A stretch of 64,000 bases of DNA, taken from NCBI GenBank assembly GCA_022495005.1, contig JAGYXB010000270.1, positions 62,001-126,000 on the forward strand, read 5' to 3'. A program made the position numbers and the translations under genes. The notes beneath the pieces were generated by a model, which did not search any database, was not told the origin of the DNA, and worked only from the letters and a program-made list of their open reading frames with translations. Source of the stretch: Rhyacophila brunnea. Lineage: Eukaryota > Arthropoda > Insecta > Trichoptera > Rhyacophilidae. Each line of letters opens with the position of its first letter. Positions within the stretch are counted from its first letter, which is position 1. This document shows, one piece after another, positions 1 to 11,814 of this stretch.

Positions 1-620
1 ATTATGTATGTTCAATAATGAGAATGTTACATTCTTAAATCTTGTGAATTGAGGCGTCTAATTCCAAAAAGCGATAAGTCCACATTTGGTCAAAATCAAA
101 AATACGCACGTATTCTTTGTATAATTTTACACAATATGTATTGATCTATAAATTCCAAAATGCGACATAACCCTACAAAAAAAAAAATTTAAGTCTCGAT
201 TTATTACAAAAAGCGCCAAGTCCGTGTTTCATGTTATTTAAAGCTTGGTTGATTTCGCGCGTGCTTAAGTAAACCAATAAGGGAACATTCAATATTGAAA
301 AGGGCGTCTCCCATGCTGTAGCATCTGGTAAACTCATAACAGTGCCACGGAAATATGTGCCTTATGCGGAATAAATTAAAAAGTGAGGTACAAATAGCGC
401 TACGTCCAATTTTATTTTGCCTATATTTATTACATTTAGGAGTTTATCGGCTGAAACAAATTGCCATTTAGTTCTTATTTCGACATAGAATACAACGGAA
501 AAAATAATCTCACGTTAAAACAAATAATTGAAGCTTGAAACATAAAAACGTTGTTTCCCGAAAATATTGAATTGTGGACCTCAATTATTCGTTGAATAAA
601 AAAAATAGTTACAAAATATT
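1..620 (+). repeat. SINE-B body copy split by an insertion
   Basis: Positions 1-50 and 583-620 together match one continuous stretch of the SINE-B body seen whole at about 24915-24990 and 57960-58035 (shared blocks GAATGTTACATTCT, AATCTTGTG and CGTTGAATAAAA). The two halves are separated by 532 bp present in neither other copy, so this is an interrupted copy. The head of the element lies outside the window. Confidence 0.6.
51..582. mobile_element. AATT-flanked insertion inside SINE-B
   Basis: The segment is bounded on both sides by AATT (47-50 and 583-586), and the SINE-B copies at 24.9 and 58.0 kb show the uninterrupted site. Its ends are weakly inverted (GAGGCGTCTAATTC against GAGGTCCACAATTC). 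Inside, a motif of the type AAAAGCG-x2-AAGTCC recurs near 66 and 207. No coding capacity is seen. It is inferred to be a short non-autonomous DNA element; the superfamily is unknown. Confidence 0.5.
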
Positions 621-726
621 CACTTACTCTCATACGTTGGTTGTAGTGTATTGCTTCCAGTTAGATCATGTCGTCCTGGCAAATTGTACATTGAACTTCC
701 ATGTTGGTTTACGTCACTGATAATAA

Positions 727-732
727 TTTATT
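727..732 (-). promoter_or_regulatory. Candidate poly(A) signal
   Basis: AATAAA on the minus strand, about 340 nt past the TAA stop of the minus-strand gene. Other AATAAA hexamers occur near 425 and 197, so the choice is not certain. The 3' untranslated region would be about 340-370 nt if this one is used. Confidence 0.35.
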
Positions 733-1073
733 ACAGGGGTTCCCATTATTATTACATATTTAGTGTTTCCACTGGAATTCGTTACATTCGTTGTGTTTTA
801 TAAATAGTTTCCAATTGCGTGACATTAATTTTGTTTGTTTCACACATTGTATTAGTAGTAAATGAAGTATTGATGTAATTCACTTCTTTTTGTTTGTTGG
901 TTTGACCGCTGGCAAATTGTTTAATAATCGGTTATCTATTATGTCCATTCTTATCCGTCCTGTCCATTTGATAATTTTTTCAAGAGTAAAGAGAAAATCT
1001 TCCACGGTTACAATTGATTGATGAAAATTCATCTCGATTGAAAAAAGTTTTCTTCATTTAAATGTGAGATTCT

Positions 1074-4000
1074 TTATTTTGATTTATTCCAGTCCTCGTG
1101 GCTTTTTAATGGACCGCAATGCCTACCGCGGCGATTGTAGTGAGACCTACCCCAATCGGCTCTCGTCGGATATGCTGACGGTCTTGGAGTATTGACATTG
1201 CGATTATGACTAAAATGATACGGACAAGGCTGGCCAAAGCAGCATTGCCGGCAATCACTATTGGACGGTGAATAATTGCACACCGACGGATTGGCGTAAC
1301 TTTGAGAAATATTTTGCGGCGGTGGATAGAGGAATGGTGCTTGATTATTTGGATTAAAGGAATTCATTCTGAAATTACTGTGCATCTGATTCATCATAAA
1401 CTGGTTGGGGTTGTTCATCTGGTGGTGATGATGCATACCGTCCGGTTGACCCGGAAATCCATTCGGGTAAATTGACTGCATACACGGCGGTGGTGGAACT
1501 TGGAAATTGATTCCGTTATTGTGACCCTGCAACGGTTCTATGGATTGTACCTTCGGCAGCGATTCGGTAGGGTAAAATTGCTGATGAATCGGAGGTTGTT
1601 GGTTCACTGTACTGGTAATTTCTCCTGCATTCACTCTGTTGTAGCCCAGAAACTCATTTCTTTGATGAGGTGCGGAGGTAACCTGGTACTGGATATTAGG
1701 TAAGGTTTGACTTTCATTTCGTATAACGGCCGGTAGCGGAGGAGGGTGATTGAAAGACGACGCGGCCGTTTGCAAATTTTGGTGTTTTGTTGTTTCAACT
1801 GTTGTTATTCTCGAGTCCGGTTTATGGTATGCAGTAAAATTCTCAGAAACAGGAAAATTCGGTTGAATATTTTTTGAGCCTGAAGTCAACATTTCCCGTG
1901 TCGAATATGATATGTCTACATTTGGTAAAGTGTCCTTTGATTTGTCGGTATTCTGAGGATGCTCAGGTTTCTTCTTTGCCACAGTTACAGAAAGTCCGGA
2001 AGGAAATGCTGAATAAAGTGACCCCGAGGTCACTTGTTTGCGTCGATCCATTGGGGGGACCGCGATGCGTGGCATATTTTTTTGAGCGATACTCCTCAAA
2101 AGACCATGGGAAACATTTGGGTAAGGCGTTTCACGTTTTGCCGTGGCTTTATACAAGTGCACATTATTCTTCTTGTTTACCATGGGAAGATTCTCCCTCT
2201 CACGTCCAGCTGTTGACAAATCTACAGGATGGTGAATGTTTTTAGATTGAGTATTATTAATGTTGATATTTGCAACATGATTATCAATTTTGGGATCAAT
2301 CTCTGGAAGCGGAGGCTTCCTCACCAGTCTTAATGAAGACGGTAACGATTCATTGGGAATGTTTCTTTGAGCTTTGATTTCTTTTGCTAGTGTGCACTGC
2401 ATAGTTTTATTCTCGTTCGGCAACCTTTTCATTGTAGTCTTTCTGGATTGAGAGCCGCGTGATTTTTGCAATTTGGAAGGTGTCCTCTTCAACAAGTTAA
2501 TTGGCTCTGTTTGAACAAACCCTATCGGACATAGAGAATCAAGTGACCTCCTTCTTTTTTGTGATTTTGTATTTTTTCCCTGACTTTGCTTAAGCGAAAA
2601 TTTATTTATTTCCGCTAAAACTTCTTTCTCGGGTATTTTTCCCATGAGGAGAGCCATCGTTCGTCTCTCGTATATTGTTGTATTAGAATTTTTCGCTTGC
2701 TTTGAAATGTTATCTATGACATGTTCTTCGTGCATCAGTACTGGAATTATTTCACTTCCATTATCATTCTCGGTCACCGTCACTGGCAAATCGATACATT
2801 TGTTTCTCGGCAACTCTTTTGTTATTGAAGAAATTGACATGGACCCAATGACATCTTGCGATTTCAATCTACTCAATTCCTCATTGCCGACTGTAACTGT
2901 TTTCTGATGAATATCTTCATCGCTATCGTTATTCATAGGTACTGCTGTGGAAGAAATAACATCTAAAATTTCTCTTTGACCTACAAGTAATTTTCTGACA
3001 ACACGGTGTACACTTTGTGTTGTATTTTCTGCTTGATGTCTTTTGTTGGAAGTTTCAGTGTTACCAGATGTACGTGACATTTCTTCAGCGAGACCTTCCG
3101 TATTATGACTTGTCGAATCCGTTGTCGAATCGCATACCATTGATTCACATATCGTAGTATCATCAACTGGAGATTTAATTACAAGTTCATCTTTTACTTC
3201 TATTTTTGACGGTGGCTCTATCGGAGTGGAATCATCTGTATCGTCTTGTGAATCGGCATGATCGATTGTTTCGATTTTTTCTATTTTTGGTAACAGTTCA
3301 ACGGTGATTCCGGATGTCTGTTTGTGCTGTGTTGCGGTTTCTTCTATCTGAGAAGTTGGAGTAGACGGTGTGATCAAATTACTACGGTCGTCGGTCATGA
3401 TACAAACATTGCTACTGCTTGTATTAGTTGACATTTTTGAATCTTGACGGTGAGCTATAATGAAGACCTTATTTGTCAAAAACCCATTCAAAACTGCGTC
3501 ATCTGAGCAATCATTATTATCCAATGGCAAGGCTCTTTTCAGTATGCTATGTTCATCACTCTGTATTGGCTCTGTTATACGTAAGTTATTTACTTCAGAA
3601 TGCAAATTATTAATTGTAGAATCCACGTTTGCCACGTCTTCAGATATTTTTGATAAATATCTCGGTTCTTCAATCAACGCGTTCATGATTTCAGAGCACG
3701 GCACAGTCGGTACGGGTAAAATATACCCCCCTGCGGCACTCTCACTTGATTTGTTATTAACATTCAATATAGATGTTTTGTTCGGTTTCGATTCTGATGA
3801 TTCAACTGAATTAATGTCAATTATCTCAGTACTATCATCATCGATGAGTATAATTTCATCCGGATTGATGCAAGTGGGTGTTTTCTTGGTGATTGTAATA
3901 TTTTCTAGTACCTTAACATCGAAGGTCTCGTCATCTTCCAACAGATTAAATGTCACTATAAAGCTTTTTTTCGCAGTGGTCTCACCATCTTCCTTGTCCA

Positions 4001-4683
4001 AATTAATAATTTTTTCACAATCTTTTGAGTTCTGATTTCTCAATCTATCGAGAGACTCATAAACTGCGAGTTGTCTATTTCCATCGCCGCGAGTTGTCTT
4101 CGAGTCACTGTATATGTTTATTGCATCCGCTGTAAAATTTAGTGTCCAAGGTACGTTAAGAATACTCTCTCTGTTTGATGCGAGGTTTTTAAGGAGAAAT
4201 TCCAACGCAGAAAAATTGGTATTTATTCTTGACCCGTTCAAGTAAATTTTCTGCGACGGGTTCGTTAAATAGTTAATGCTCGAGCTGCACGGAGAGTTAA
4301 ACAATGTGGGCTTGACACATTCGTCTATTTGCGACAGCCATTGATTATATAATAACTCTAACGATAATTTATTTTGTGTTGTGTTTAATGTCTCTCTGAA
4401 GTCGTTTGTTATACAAACGAGACGATTTTCGTTGTTGATACTGCTTTCTAATAAATCAATGGTGTCATCGTTATCTATAAATACTTCAGAAGAGTCTTCA
4501 TCTGGATAACTCTCATGTATTGCCATATTTTGGGATCGGTCTGGACTCACAGTTGAATTACTCTCAATTGTATTCAATATTTCATCGTGCTGAGTCAATT
4601 GATTTAATTGATTCGATGAACCATTACAGCTGTCCTCTTCACTGACCGACAGCTGGCTTACCGAAGTGTCGTGAAGCTCTTCA
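1074..4683 (-). CDS. Terminal coding exon of large Ser/Thr-rich orphan protein
   Basis: This is the third and last coding exon, about residues 924-2125 of a 2125-aa product. The open frame runs on to 4715, but the first ten codons are intronic: on the minus strand TTTGTTGATTTACAG (acceptor, AG at 4684-4685) precedes the exon. The exon begins with one base that completes the GA left by the exon ending at 9246, giving an Asp codon. The protein is rich in Ser, Thr, Asn and Glu and looks mostly disordered. Visible motifs are a SUMO-interacting-like patch (IILIDDDSTE, near residue 1200), a basic patch KSQKRRRS (near 1632), a Pro/Gln/Asn/Met/His-rich C-terminal third with a run of four His, and a Cys cluster at about 2058-2082 (C-x8-C-x2-CC-x4-C-x2-H). 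It ends in HEDWNKSK and TAA. A nuclear regulatory or scaffold role is inferred only from these motifs; I do not recognise the family. Confidence 0.85.
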
Positions 4684-4976
4684 CTGTAAATCAACAAAAA
4701 CAAAAATTGAAACAAATTTAAAGAGTTAATTCGAGATAGGTATAGACATTATACTAAAAAATAACTGAACCGTTCATTGAGATTGCCCAGTCAGATAATT
4801 ATAAACCTCAAAAGCCATTTCCGTCCAAAATGCAACCCTAACCTCGCACCTAATGCAACAATAGCTTGTTGTGCATTTTCGAATAATTAGGTGAAGCAAA
4901 AATCAGTGTTCAATAGAACGTTCATAAAGCAACACCCGCTCAACAGTGCAACGGTGTAAAACTAAGCTCTGCTCCC

Positions 4977-5125
4977 CGATTTCCTAACTATCGTCTCGTG
5001 TGGCACCAGACGACATGACGTAATTCACACGTACACGTACATGCCGCCCGCTCGAGCGTGTATTGCCTGACGTCACAATTACGTCATGTCGTCTGGTGCC
5101 ACACGAGACGATAGTTAGGAAATCG
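4977..5125. repeat. Perfect 49-bp inverted repeat
   Basis: The arms 4977-5025 and 5077-5125 are exact reverse complements over 49 nt, separated by a 51-nt loop. The arms are much richer in G+C than the surroundings and contain TGACGTAATT-type motifs. The right half resembles 29555-29595 (shared GTCACAATTACGTCAT), so this is probably a foldback-type miniature element. It lies 294 bp from the terminal exon, inside the intron. Confidence 0.8.
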
Positions 5126-5329
5126 CGGTGCTGATGAGGTTTGATGTCTGACACTAAACATCTAATACAAGTGACGGAAACTTTTTTGCATAACATAGTT
5201 TCAAGCGTATACCTAAAGTTCACGATTGCTGCCTTCAGGTTTAATTAACAGTTTCACATTCATTCCAATCCTTTCCCAAGTGGTTATATAACTAGATTTC
5301 CGGTAGGCATATGTATTAACCCATTAAAT

Positions 5330-5752
5330 CAGGGGTAGTCAACCAGGTCCCTACCGCCCACTGATGGGTGTTCCAGCTTTCATGGTAGACGGTAGGGATT
5401 TGAAAACCTATCGCAAAATAAATAAATGCCTGTCAAAAATATCCAAATATTTAATTAATTAAATGTAATTTCATTAGACTTCATGCTTCTATGTATGCAA
5501 AATATAAATAAAAAGATGGATTTAACTACAGTAAGTTGTTTTATAAAGATTTATTCTGCCAAACTTAGGGAAAGTCTGACGTAAAGTATTTGGTAAGTAA
5601 TTATTATTATATGCTTTAACTTGCTGTAACTTTAAGTTACTTTCCTACTTTATAAATCACCATTACTGTGGAACCAGTGGGCGGTTAGAAAATTTTACTA
5701 CTAACAGAAATACAAAAGTGGGCGGTAGGTCTCAAAAGGTTGACTACCCCTG
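5330..5752. mobile_element. Non-autonomous hAT element, 423 bp
   Basis: The ends are CAGGGGTAGTCAACC and GGTTGACTACCCCTG, exact inverted repeats of 15 bp. The 8-bp target duplication CATTAAAT is exact (5322-5329 and 5753-5760). There is no transposase frame inside. The 8-bp duplication and CAGGG start are typical of hAT transposons. The exact duplication suggests a fairly recent insertion. Confidence 0.85.
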
Positions 5753-6677
5753 CATTAAATGCTGGGAGGTATAAGCATAGCGGTACCCGGTGGGCCATAT
5801 GAAAAATTTGTATTTCGGTTACGTATTTCACCATGATTCCAAGAGATGGCAGTGTGTGTACAATATATTAAAAGATTTAAAACAATCTAGCATAATCAGT
5901 GTAAAGTACAGGGTGTATACACGCTCATTTTCTATTGTTGGTCTTGCACGCGCGGAATTTTAGAGCTCGTAAACACTCTTGTGGCATATATTCGGCTAGA
6001 GTTCGTACCTCATAAGAGTTTGATTTTATACTTTGAGCAGGTGTTGTTATGTTTAATACTGATATTTTTTCTTCTTATTCCAATGGCACTACAGCCCAAA
6101 TGGATAGTCGGTCCTCGGCTGTCGTCTATCATCTATAACTTCCTGACATCCCTCGCCACGTTGTTTCTCCGGTAAGGTCTCAGTCTTCCCTTGGAAATCT
6201 GCCGATTATTTTCTTCAGATAAAATAATGTGAAAAACTTACGTGGGCGAACTCTCTATCGAGGCAGTCACCAACAGGAATTGTTGTTGAATGAATTTTTC
6301 GAAATCGTTTCTGAAAGTAAAAAAAACTTCTTTTACAACATTGAAGACGGTAGCTGCAGTCGGTTCAACGATCCATAAAAAGACACCAGAACAGTCTTCA
6401 AAAAGCCCAGGGCTCAATTTTACTGTCAGCAAAAGAGATCATCAGAGTTTGATACAACAAATAATATGTTAAGAATATGCAATGCCGTAAATAACTCCAT
6501 ATAATACAGAAAACTTTCTTGTTCGAGTGCAAGCATAGAGTTAAGTAGCAAGTTGAATTTTTCAAATTAATGAAAAAAATTTGATGCAGATTGAAATGCT
6601 GCAAGTCTAAGAATACTTCAATAATTTTTCAACGATCTAATTTCTAAATGAATCAAAAAAATATAGATATATCAATT

Positions 6678-6913
6678 GAGCCCATATCCGGAAAACGAGC
6701 GTTATTATATTAGAGATATTGGCAGTTAAACATTTCGGTTACGGAAAAACAGTGTGCAACGCGTTGTCAGTTTGGACTGTCTACTGCCACCTCTTGTTAG
6801 AATATCAAAGTAATATTTGGTGATTGCATGGAGAGGTGAATACCCCGTAATTTAAACTAATTTACCAAAAAACAGCGTTATCACGATAATACTCGTGTTC
6901 CGGATATGGGCTC
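6678..6913. mobile_element. AATT-flanked foldback miniature element
   Basis: It starts GAGCCCATATCCGGAA and ends TTCCGGATATGGGCTC, a perfect 16-bp terminal inverted repeat, with AATT on each side (6674-6677 and 6914-6917). The inverted repeat could instead be read as including the AATT. Nothing coding is visible. The GAG start and AATT flank recall the insertion at 51-582. Confidence 0.6.
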
Positions 6914-7130
6914 AATTGTTAAATATTATTGCGATATAGTACACCACCTATACAAAAACATACGATTCACATATTTATTACATTGATATTTCGGAAATAT
7001 ATTTATTTTTTGAATGAATCATATTATTTTGTTTTCATTCAAAAGATATTTATGTCATGGAAAATGGTGTCAGTGCAGTTCTTTGTGTTTCAGTTGGGAT
7101 TCATTTTAATTATAATGAAATAAAATATAC

Positions 7131-7642
7131 GAGGCCCGTTCAAAAAATATCTGACTCTTGGCCGGGAAAAATACAATTACTCACGTTGAGGTCTGAAACC
7201 ATAATCCCCTTCAAAATAGTCTCCTTGGGATAGCACACATTTCTTGCAACGGTTCCGCCGTTGTTGGAAGCACTTCCGGAAGAATTGAGCCGGGCTGTCA
7301 CGTTTTGCATCTCTTCTAGTGACTCAAATCAGATACCTTTCAGTAGCATTTTCAGCTTGGAGAACGGCCATCTCGGGAGAATAGTGAGCTTGACGAGCCG
7401 CAGGAATGCTAAGAAAGTCTAAATTAAATGCGATGAATGAGCTAGTGCGTAGATGTTGAGTGCCGCTGCCGATAGATCCAGTCTCTTGCGCTGCATGGCA
7501 TCAACAACGCGACGAAGGATCTCCAGGTGGTAATCTTTGGTAAAGTTTTAGCCTCGCGTGTGCCCGTGATGCACCAAAGGTTGAATATTTTTTGAACAGC
7601 CGTCGCATAGTGCTTTAAAACACATAAATTTATAACGATCAT
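7131..7642 (-). pseudogene. Mariner-type transposase relic
   Basis: Reading the minus strand in shifting frames gives a mariner-like C-terminal half: DYHLEILRRVVDAMQRKR, then CFQQRRNRCKKCVLSQGDYF followed by EGDYGF. The cysteine-containing segment followed by GDYFEGD is characteristic of the end of mariner/Tc1 transposases. Stops and frameshifts break it and the segment holding the catalytic aspartates is largely missing. The edge GAGGCCCGTTCAAAAAATAT at 7132 may be the old terminal repeat; its partner was not found. It cannot be active. Confidence 0.7.
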
Positions 7643-7720
7643 GAGACATTGTCAAATGAAGGACATGTTCAGTTAATAATGTTTTTCCTTTTAAGAGGAC
7701 AAATACTGAACTTGATATTT

Positions 7721-8106
7721 CGTCCCCCTTAAGGAAGAACTCACCAAATACAGTTTTTGCTCAAAATGAGTTATTTATACAGAAAATCTTGCAATTTTTA
7801 ACTTAGAAAATCTTAATCTTAGAAAAAATCACCAAAATTCTATCTATACGTTTTATGTCAAAAATTACAAAAACAAAAAATTCACCAAAAAGATATTTGT
7901 GTTACGGAAAAAGTCAGGAAAAAGGTTACATGTTTTAAATGTAATGTACATAAACATAAAAATAACCAATCAAACAAAAAAAACCGTTTCCTTCTATGTA
8001 TTTTCGTTTTCTAATGAGAGAAATTTAAAATTTTCAAAAAGCTTAAAAGTCGATTATCTCAGGATTTTACTTTTGTTGGTTGGTGAGTTCTTCCTTGAGG
8101 GTGACG
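7721..8106. mobile_element. Inverted-repeat miniature element
   Basis: The terminal repeats CGTCCCCCTTAAGGAAGAAC and CGTCACCCTCAAGGAAGAAC (second one read on the minus strand) match for about 27 bp with few differences. The interior is A+T-rich with no conserved frame. A short direct ATTT on each side may be the target duplication. The superfamily is not assignable by eye. Confidence 0.6.
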
Positions 8107-9245
8107 ATTTGTTTAGTTATATGGATTAAGTCATTTTAGGTTAAAATAACCCCCTACCAAGAAATAATGTCCCGAATGGAGAGACTTTATATAATCATAG
8201 TGTCAGTTTCTAGTAAGTGCTACTACTTACTGCCATCTTGGAAAACATCGAGCTATTAAAAATGTTCAGCCATTTAAAAAAAATAGATAGTTCATGCGAT
8301 ACACAGTAATTTAAAAGTGGAACGCAATCATCACTTAAATAAATTTGAAATTCTGTTTTTTACATTATCTCCTACTCTACAGTTCTGTAACTGTAACAGA
8401 TATGATAAAATTTATTCTCATTGAAGATGTGTATTTATTAATCATCTTCAACTTTTATTTTAAATATTTTCGGCTGTTCATGTGATATGGCTAAAAAATG
8501 GGAAATTATTACTAAAATGGTTGTATCATTTTTGTTAAAGTAACTACAGATATGGGAATTTCGCAGTCGATGGGCAGTAGTTTTGTTGTTTTCAGTACAT
8601 CAAAAAGTCATTTTCGTCAAATAGTATTTTTTTTGCGGCTTAGCTATTTTCAGCAGAACGTAGAGAAAACCTTCTTGCATCTGATCCATTTCATATCTCA
8701 TTTTTTTAAATTTTTTGTGGACTGACTACTTTCTGCATAACTATATCCAATTTTTATTATTACTAGCACTATGCATATGCAAAGTTTCTCCTTTAAGAAA
8801 GTTATTTCCAGGTAAAACCATCATATGACTGGACTATGTTATAATAAACAGTCAATTTTATTTTAATGAATATGTAATAAAGTTTCCATCACAAAATATG
8901 TGTTTGCTTAATAAGTTTGGATGTCAGCAATATTTTTTAAGTTTTTCTTTTCTAACCACCTCTGATGATGGAATGAGTGAATAACAAATTGTCACGTTGT
9001 GCAAATACTATTATCAATTAAGTCGGAGCACAATGTAGAGTTAGTTGCGAATAATTCGCAACTGCAATTATTGCAGATGTCTTTAAAAACATCAAGGAAC
9101 TGAAATGTGCCCTGGCATTGGGGAAAAGCTTAATAAAACCATAAATTATTTTTAATTGAAGAGGACATGAACTCGGAAAAGATACGGCCGTAGACCCGGT
9201 AAAATTACAAGTAATAAAACAAACCATCAATTATTTTCGACTTAC

Positions 9246-9975
9246 TCATATGTGTAAAATGGTTGTCGAGTATTGGGTGCTGCATTCCTGATGTATTGCG
9301 TTGGTTCAGCTTCTTCTCGAATGCCATACTGGTTTACAACTGTTGATTGTGTATCATGGGAGTTACCATTTATGACACAATTATAATTTACCGATTGGTC
9401 ACTGTCACCGGTTATATTAGATTGTGAAATAGTTGTCAAATATGGAACTGCAGTATGAGTCTCTTTTTGTGATTGCTCTACATGTTTCACTTTCATTATT
9501 TTTATACTTGAATCTACACTATCACTGGAAGTGAATGAAGACTCATTGTTTACCAATTGGTCACTGATACTGGGAACATCACATTGTGGAAAAGTTGCCA
9601 AATGAGAGATGGTAGTTTCAGATAACTTTTCTGATTGCTGTACACCTTCCGCATTCATTACTGTACTCGAATCTAAGAGTATATTGTCGGTTGTAGATGA
9701 AGCTTTTTTGGAATTTTCTTCTCTCTGTTTAGCTGCTGCCAAAAACAGATCAGGCAAATAATCCAACCGCTCGTCAAAAACATTTGCTGTTACCGCCTGT
9801 GGCATTATTGTTAAGTTTGATGTGACAGTTTCTTCAAGAGTTGAGTCAATCGCCGTTGTGTCATCTTCCGCATCGTTATTATCGACTAATGAACATTCAT
9901 CTTGCTCAAAGGAAGTTTTATTCTGCGCGAAGAGCTTGATGGCCGTCTGCATTGAAATATTTCGTTCTCCCTTTC
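9246..9975 (-). CDS. Middle coding exon of orphan protein
   Basis: This is coding exon 2, about residues 680-923. The acceptor is a clean polypyrimidine tract ending TTTTTTCAG (AG at 9976-9977) and the donor is TATGA then GTAAGT (GT at 9244-9245). The first two bases, GA, complete the G left by the exon ending at 14596 (Gly), and the last two, GA, are completed in the next exon (Asp). The exon starts GKGERNISMQTAIKLF and continues with Ser/Thr/Asp-rich sequence. It contains degenerate internal repeats around TISHLATFPQ and AVPYLTTISQ, with nearby NNESS and SVNYN, suggesting an old tandem duplication. No known domain is recognised. Phase agreement on both sides is the strongest evidence that it belongs to this gene. 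Confidence 0.8.
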
Positions 9976-10820
9976 CTGAAAAAACATCAAAACAATCAAA
10001 ATAAAAGTTATCGTGGAACAATTTTACCTGGAACATGCGCATATATAATTTCTACTAGTGCGCAGCAGGATGAATGTGATCATCGTTATGGTTGCTTGAT
10101 AATTGCATCGCTTTCTCTTACTCGACGCCGCTAAGAGTATTCCTTGTTTTTTGTCAGAACTATCAAACCACACACTAATGCGGTATGTTTATAATCGCAA
10201 TATATTAAAATATACAAAACATGTTTTAATGAATTATTAAAAAAAAAGTATTGATAATATGAAAGATGTCATCCATAAATGTTGTCACATGAAAATTTTT
10301 CACTGTTTTTCCTGTTTAAATTGCATCACATTTTTTTAACTACCCCCCTTTTCTTTAAAGCGGCGGTTGAGTCTCATCGAGGCTAAGCTATATTCGATTC
10401 CTACAGTCAGACGACTTCAAATAATGGAAAATGTTGGTACACTCACAAAGGATGTTGCCCGCTGTCATGCCGCAGAGTTTTGCGCGGCTCGCTTGCAAAC
10501 GGGTGGCTCGAATCCCGCTGGCTGGTTAAAATTGAGAGTTTTTTTTTCCTAATCAATATGTGTATTTGAAACTGAGGCATGTCCTCATAATGGAAAGAGA
10601 AAATTACTACAGACGGATTCCCGTAAAAAGTCCGTCAAGATACCTCATAGGACCAGGTAAGGAATTCAACTATTGTAATACACCAGGAATGACAAACCTT
10701 ATTACGTACGCATACCAAAATTACTCAAATATTTTTCGACTGTCGTAACGTGCCGAACAGTTTTTCTTGAGGTAAAAACAGTTTTATAAGAATTCTATTA
10801 AAAATGATGATGTTCTAGAT

Positions 10821-11814
10821 CAGGGGGGGGCAAACTGCGGCCCGGGTATTTTTTTGCGGCCCGCCATCATTAATTGTAATTTTGATTACGAATAACTTTT
10901 TTATAATTTTTTAAAAAATATTGACAATAGATTGAAATTTGAAGAATTTGTTGTTTCGTAAATGTATTATCTCAGTACGTCTTCCTTGATTCTCGTCTCA
11001 CACTATGTAACCAATATTTTCTACGTTGAACATCGTGACAAATTGAAATACTTTTAACTCCGCGTTGCAAGGAAAAAAATATATGCCCATGATATTGTAA
11101 AAAGTTTGAATGGATTTCAATTAAAACTCAAGTAATTCCTTCGACAAATATCGAATAACAACGTGGACCACTTTCCAACTTTGAAGTTTCTGAATATACC
11201 AGAAAATAAATTTGAAAAATATGGTAAAATTATTAAAGCTTTGAATGACGATTTTTCACAAAGATTTGGTGATTTCCGAAAAATTGAGACAAGTTTAGCA
11301 ATAGTACGCGATTCATTATCAATAGATATTGATAGTGTACCGACAGAGCTATAACTTGAGATTATTGGTCTGCAGTGTGACACTGATTTAAGAGAATGAT
11401 TGCATCGTCGTGAAGAAATCTCCAAATTTTACAATGCCCTTAATTCAGATAAATTCAACCAACTTAAAGATTATGCAAGAAAAATGTTCGTTAGTTTTCG
11501 ATCAACCCATATATGTGAAGAAACATTTTCGATCATGAACCTCAATAAAAATTCTTTACGATCAAATATCTCCGATGCCCATTTACACGCAAGCAGTTTT
11601 GAGAATATCAACTACAAAATTAAGACCTGAATTTAGAAAAATGTTAAAAAATGTACAACAGTTTCATTCTTCTCATTAATTTTTTTGTAATGTTTATTTT
11701 TAGTGATAATTCAACACTATTGTGTATATCTAAAAATGGTATTTTACTTGCGGCCCGCCGCTAATTTTGAATTCTTGAATTTGGCCCTCCATCCAAAAAG
11801 TTTGCCCCCCTCTG
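10821..11814 (+). mobile_element. Decayed hAT element with transposase C-terminus
   Basis: The ends CAGGGGGGGGCAAAC and GTTTGCCCCCCTCTG are inverted and the 8-bp target duplication TTCTAGAT is exact (10813-10820 and 11815-11822). Inside, plus-strand frames at 11163-11354 and 11400-11630 read like the C-terminal part of transposases related to the GTF2IRD2-like group: FGDFRKIE, then EIIGLQCDTDLRE, a TGA stop, and FYNALNSDKFNQ followed by MFVSFRSTHICEETFSIMN. The last block is the hAT dimerisation region. The in-frame stop and the missing N-terminal half mean it is a pseudogene. Confidence 0.85.

Larger units (their letters stand above)
4684..9245 (-). other. Intron 2 of the orphan gene
   Basis: It is bounded by a donor (TATGA then GTAAGT, 9240-9245) and an acceptor (TTTGTTGATTTACAG, 4684 onward). 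It holds a palindrome, a hAT miniature element, an AATT-flanked foldback, a mariner relic and a 385-bp inverted-repeat element, listed separately. In 5760-6670 and 8110-9240 I see no supported gene; the short frames there are scattered and AT-rich. Confidence 0.75.

Noticed and set aside
1874..2245. 123-codon plus-strand open frame opposite the terminal exon
   Set aside because: Antisense shadow of the coding exon; no independent evidence.
3460..4035. 191-codon plus-strand open frame opposite the orphan gene
   Set aside because: It lies antisense inside the terminal exon, with hydrophobic and Ser-rich shadow composition and no splice or start support.
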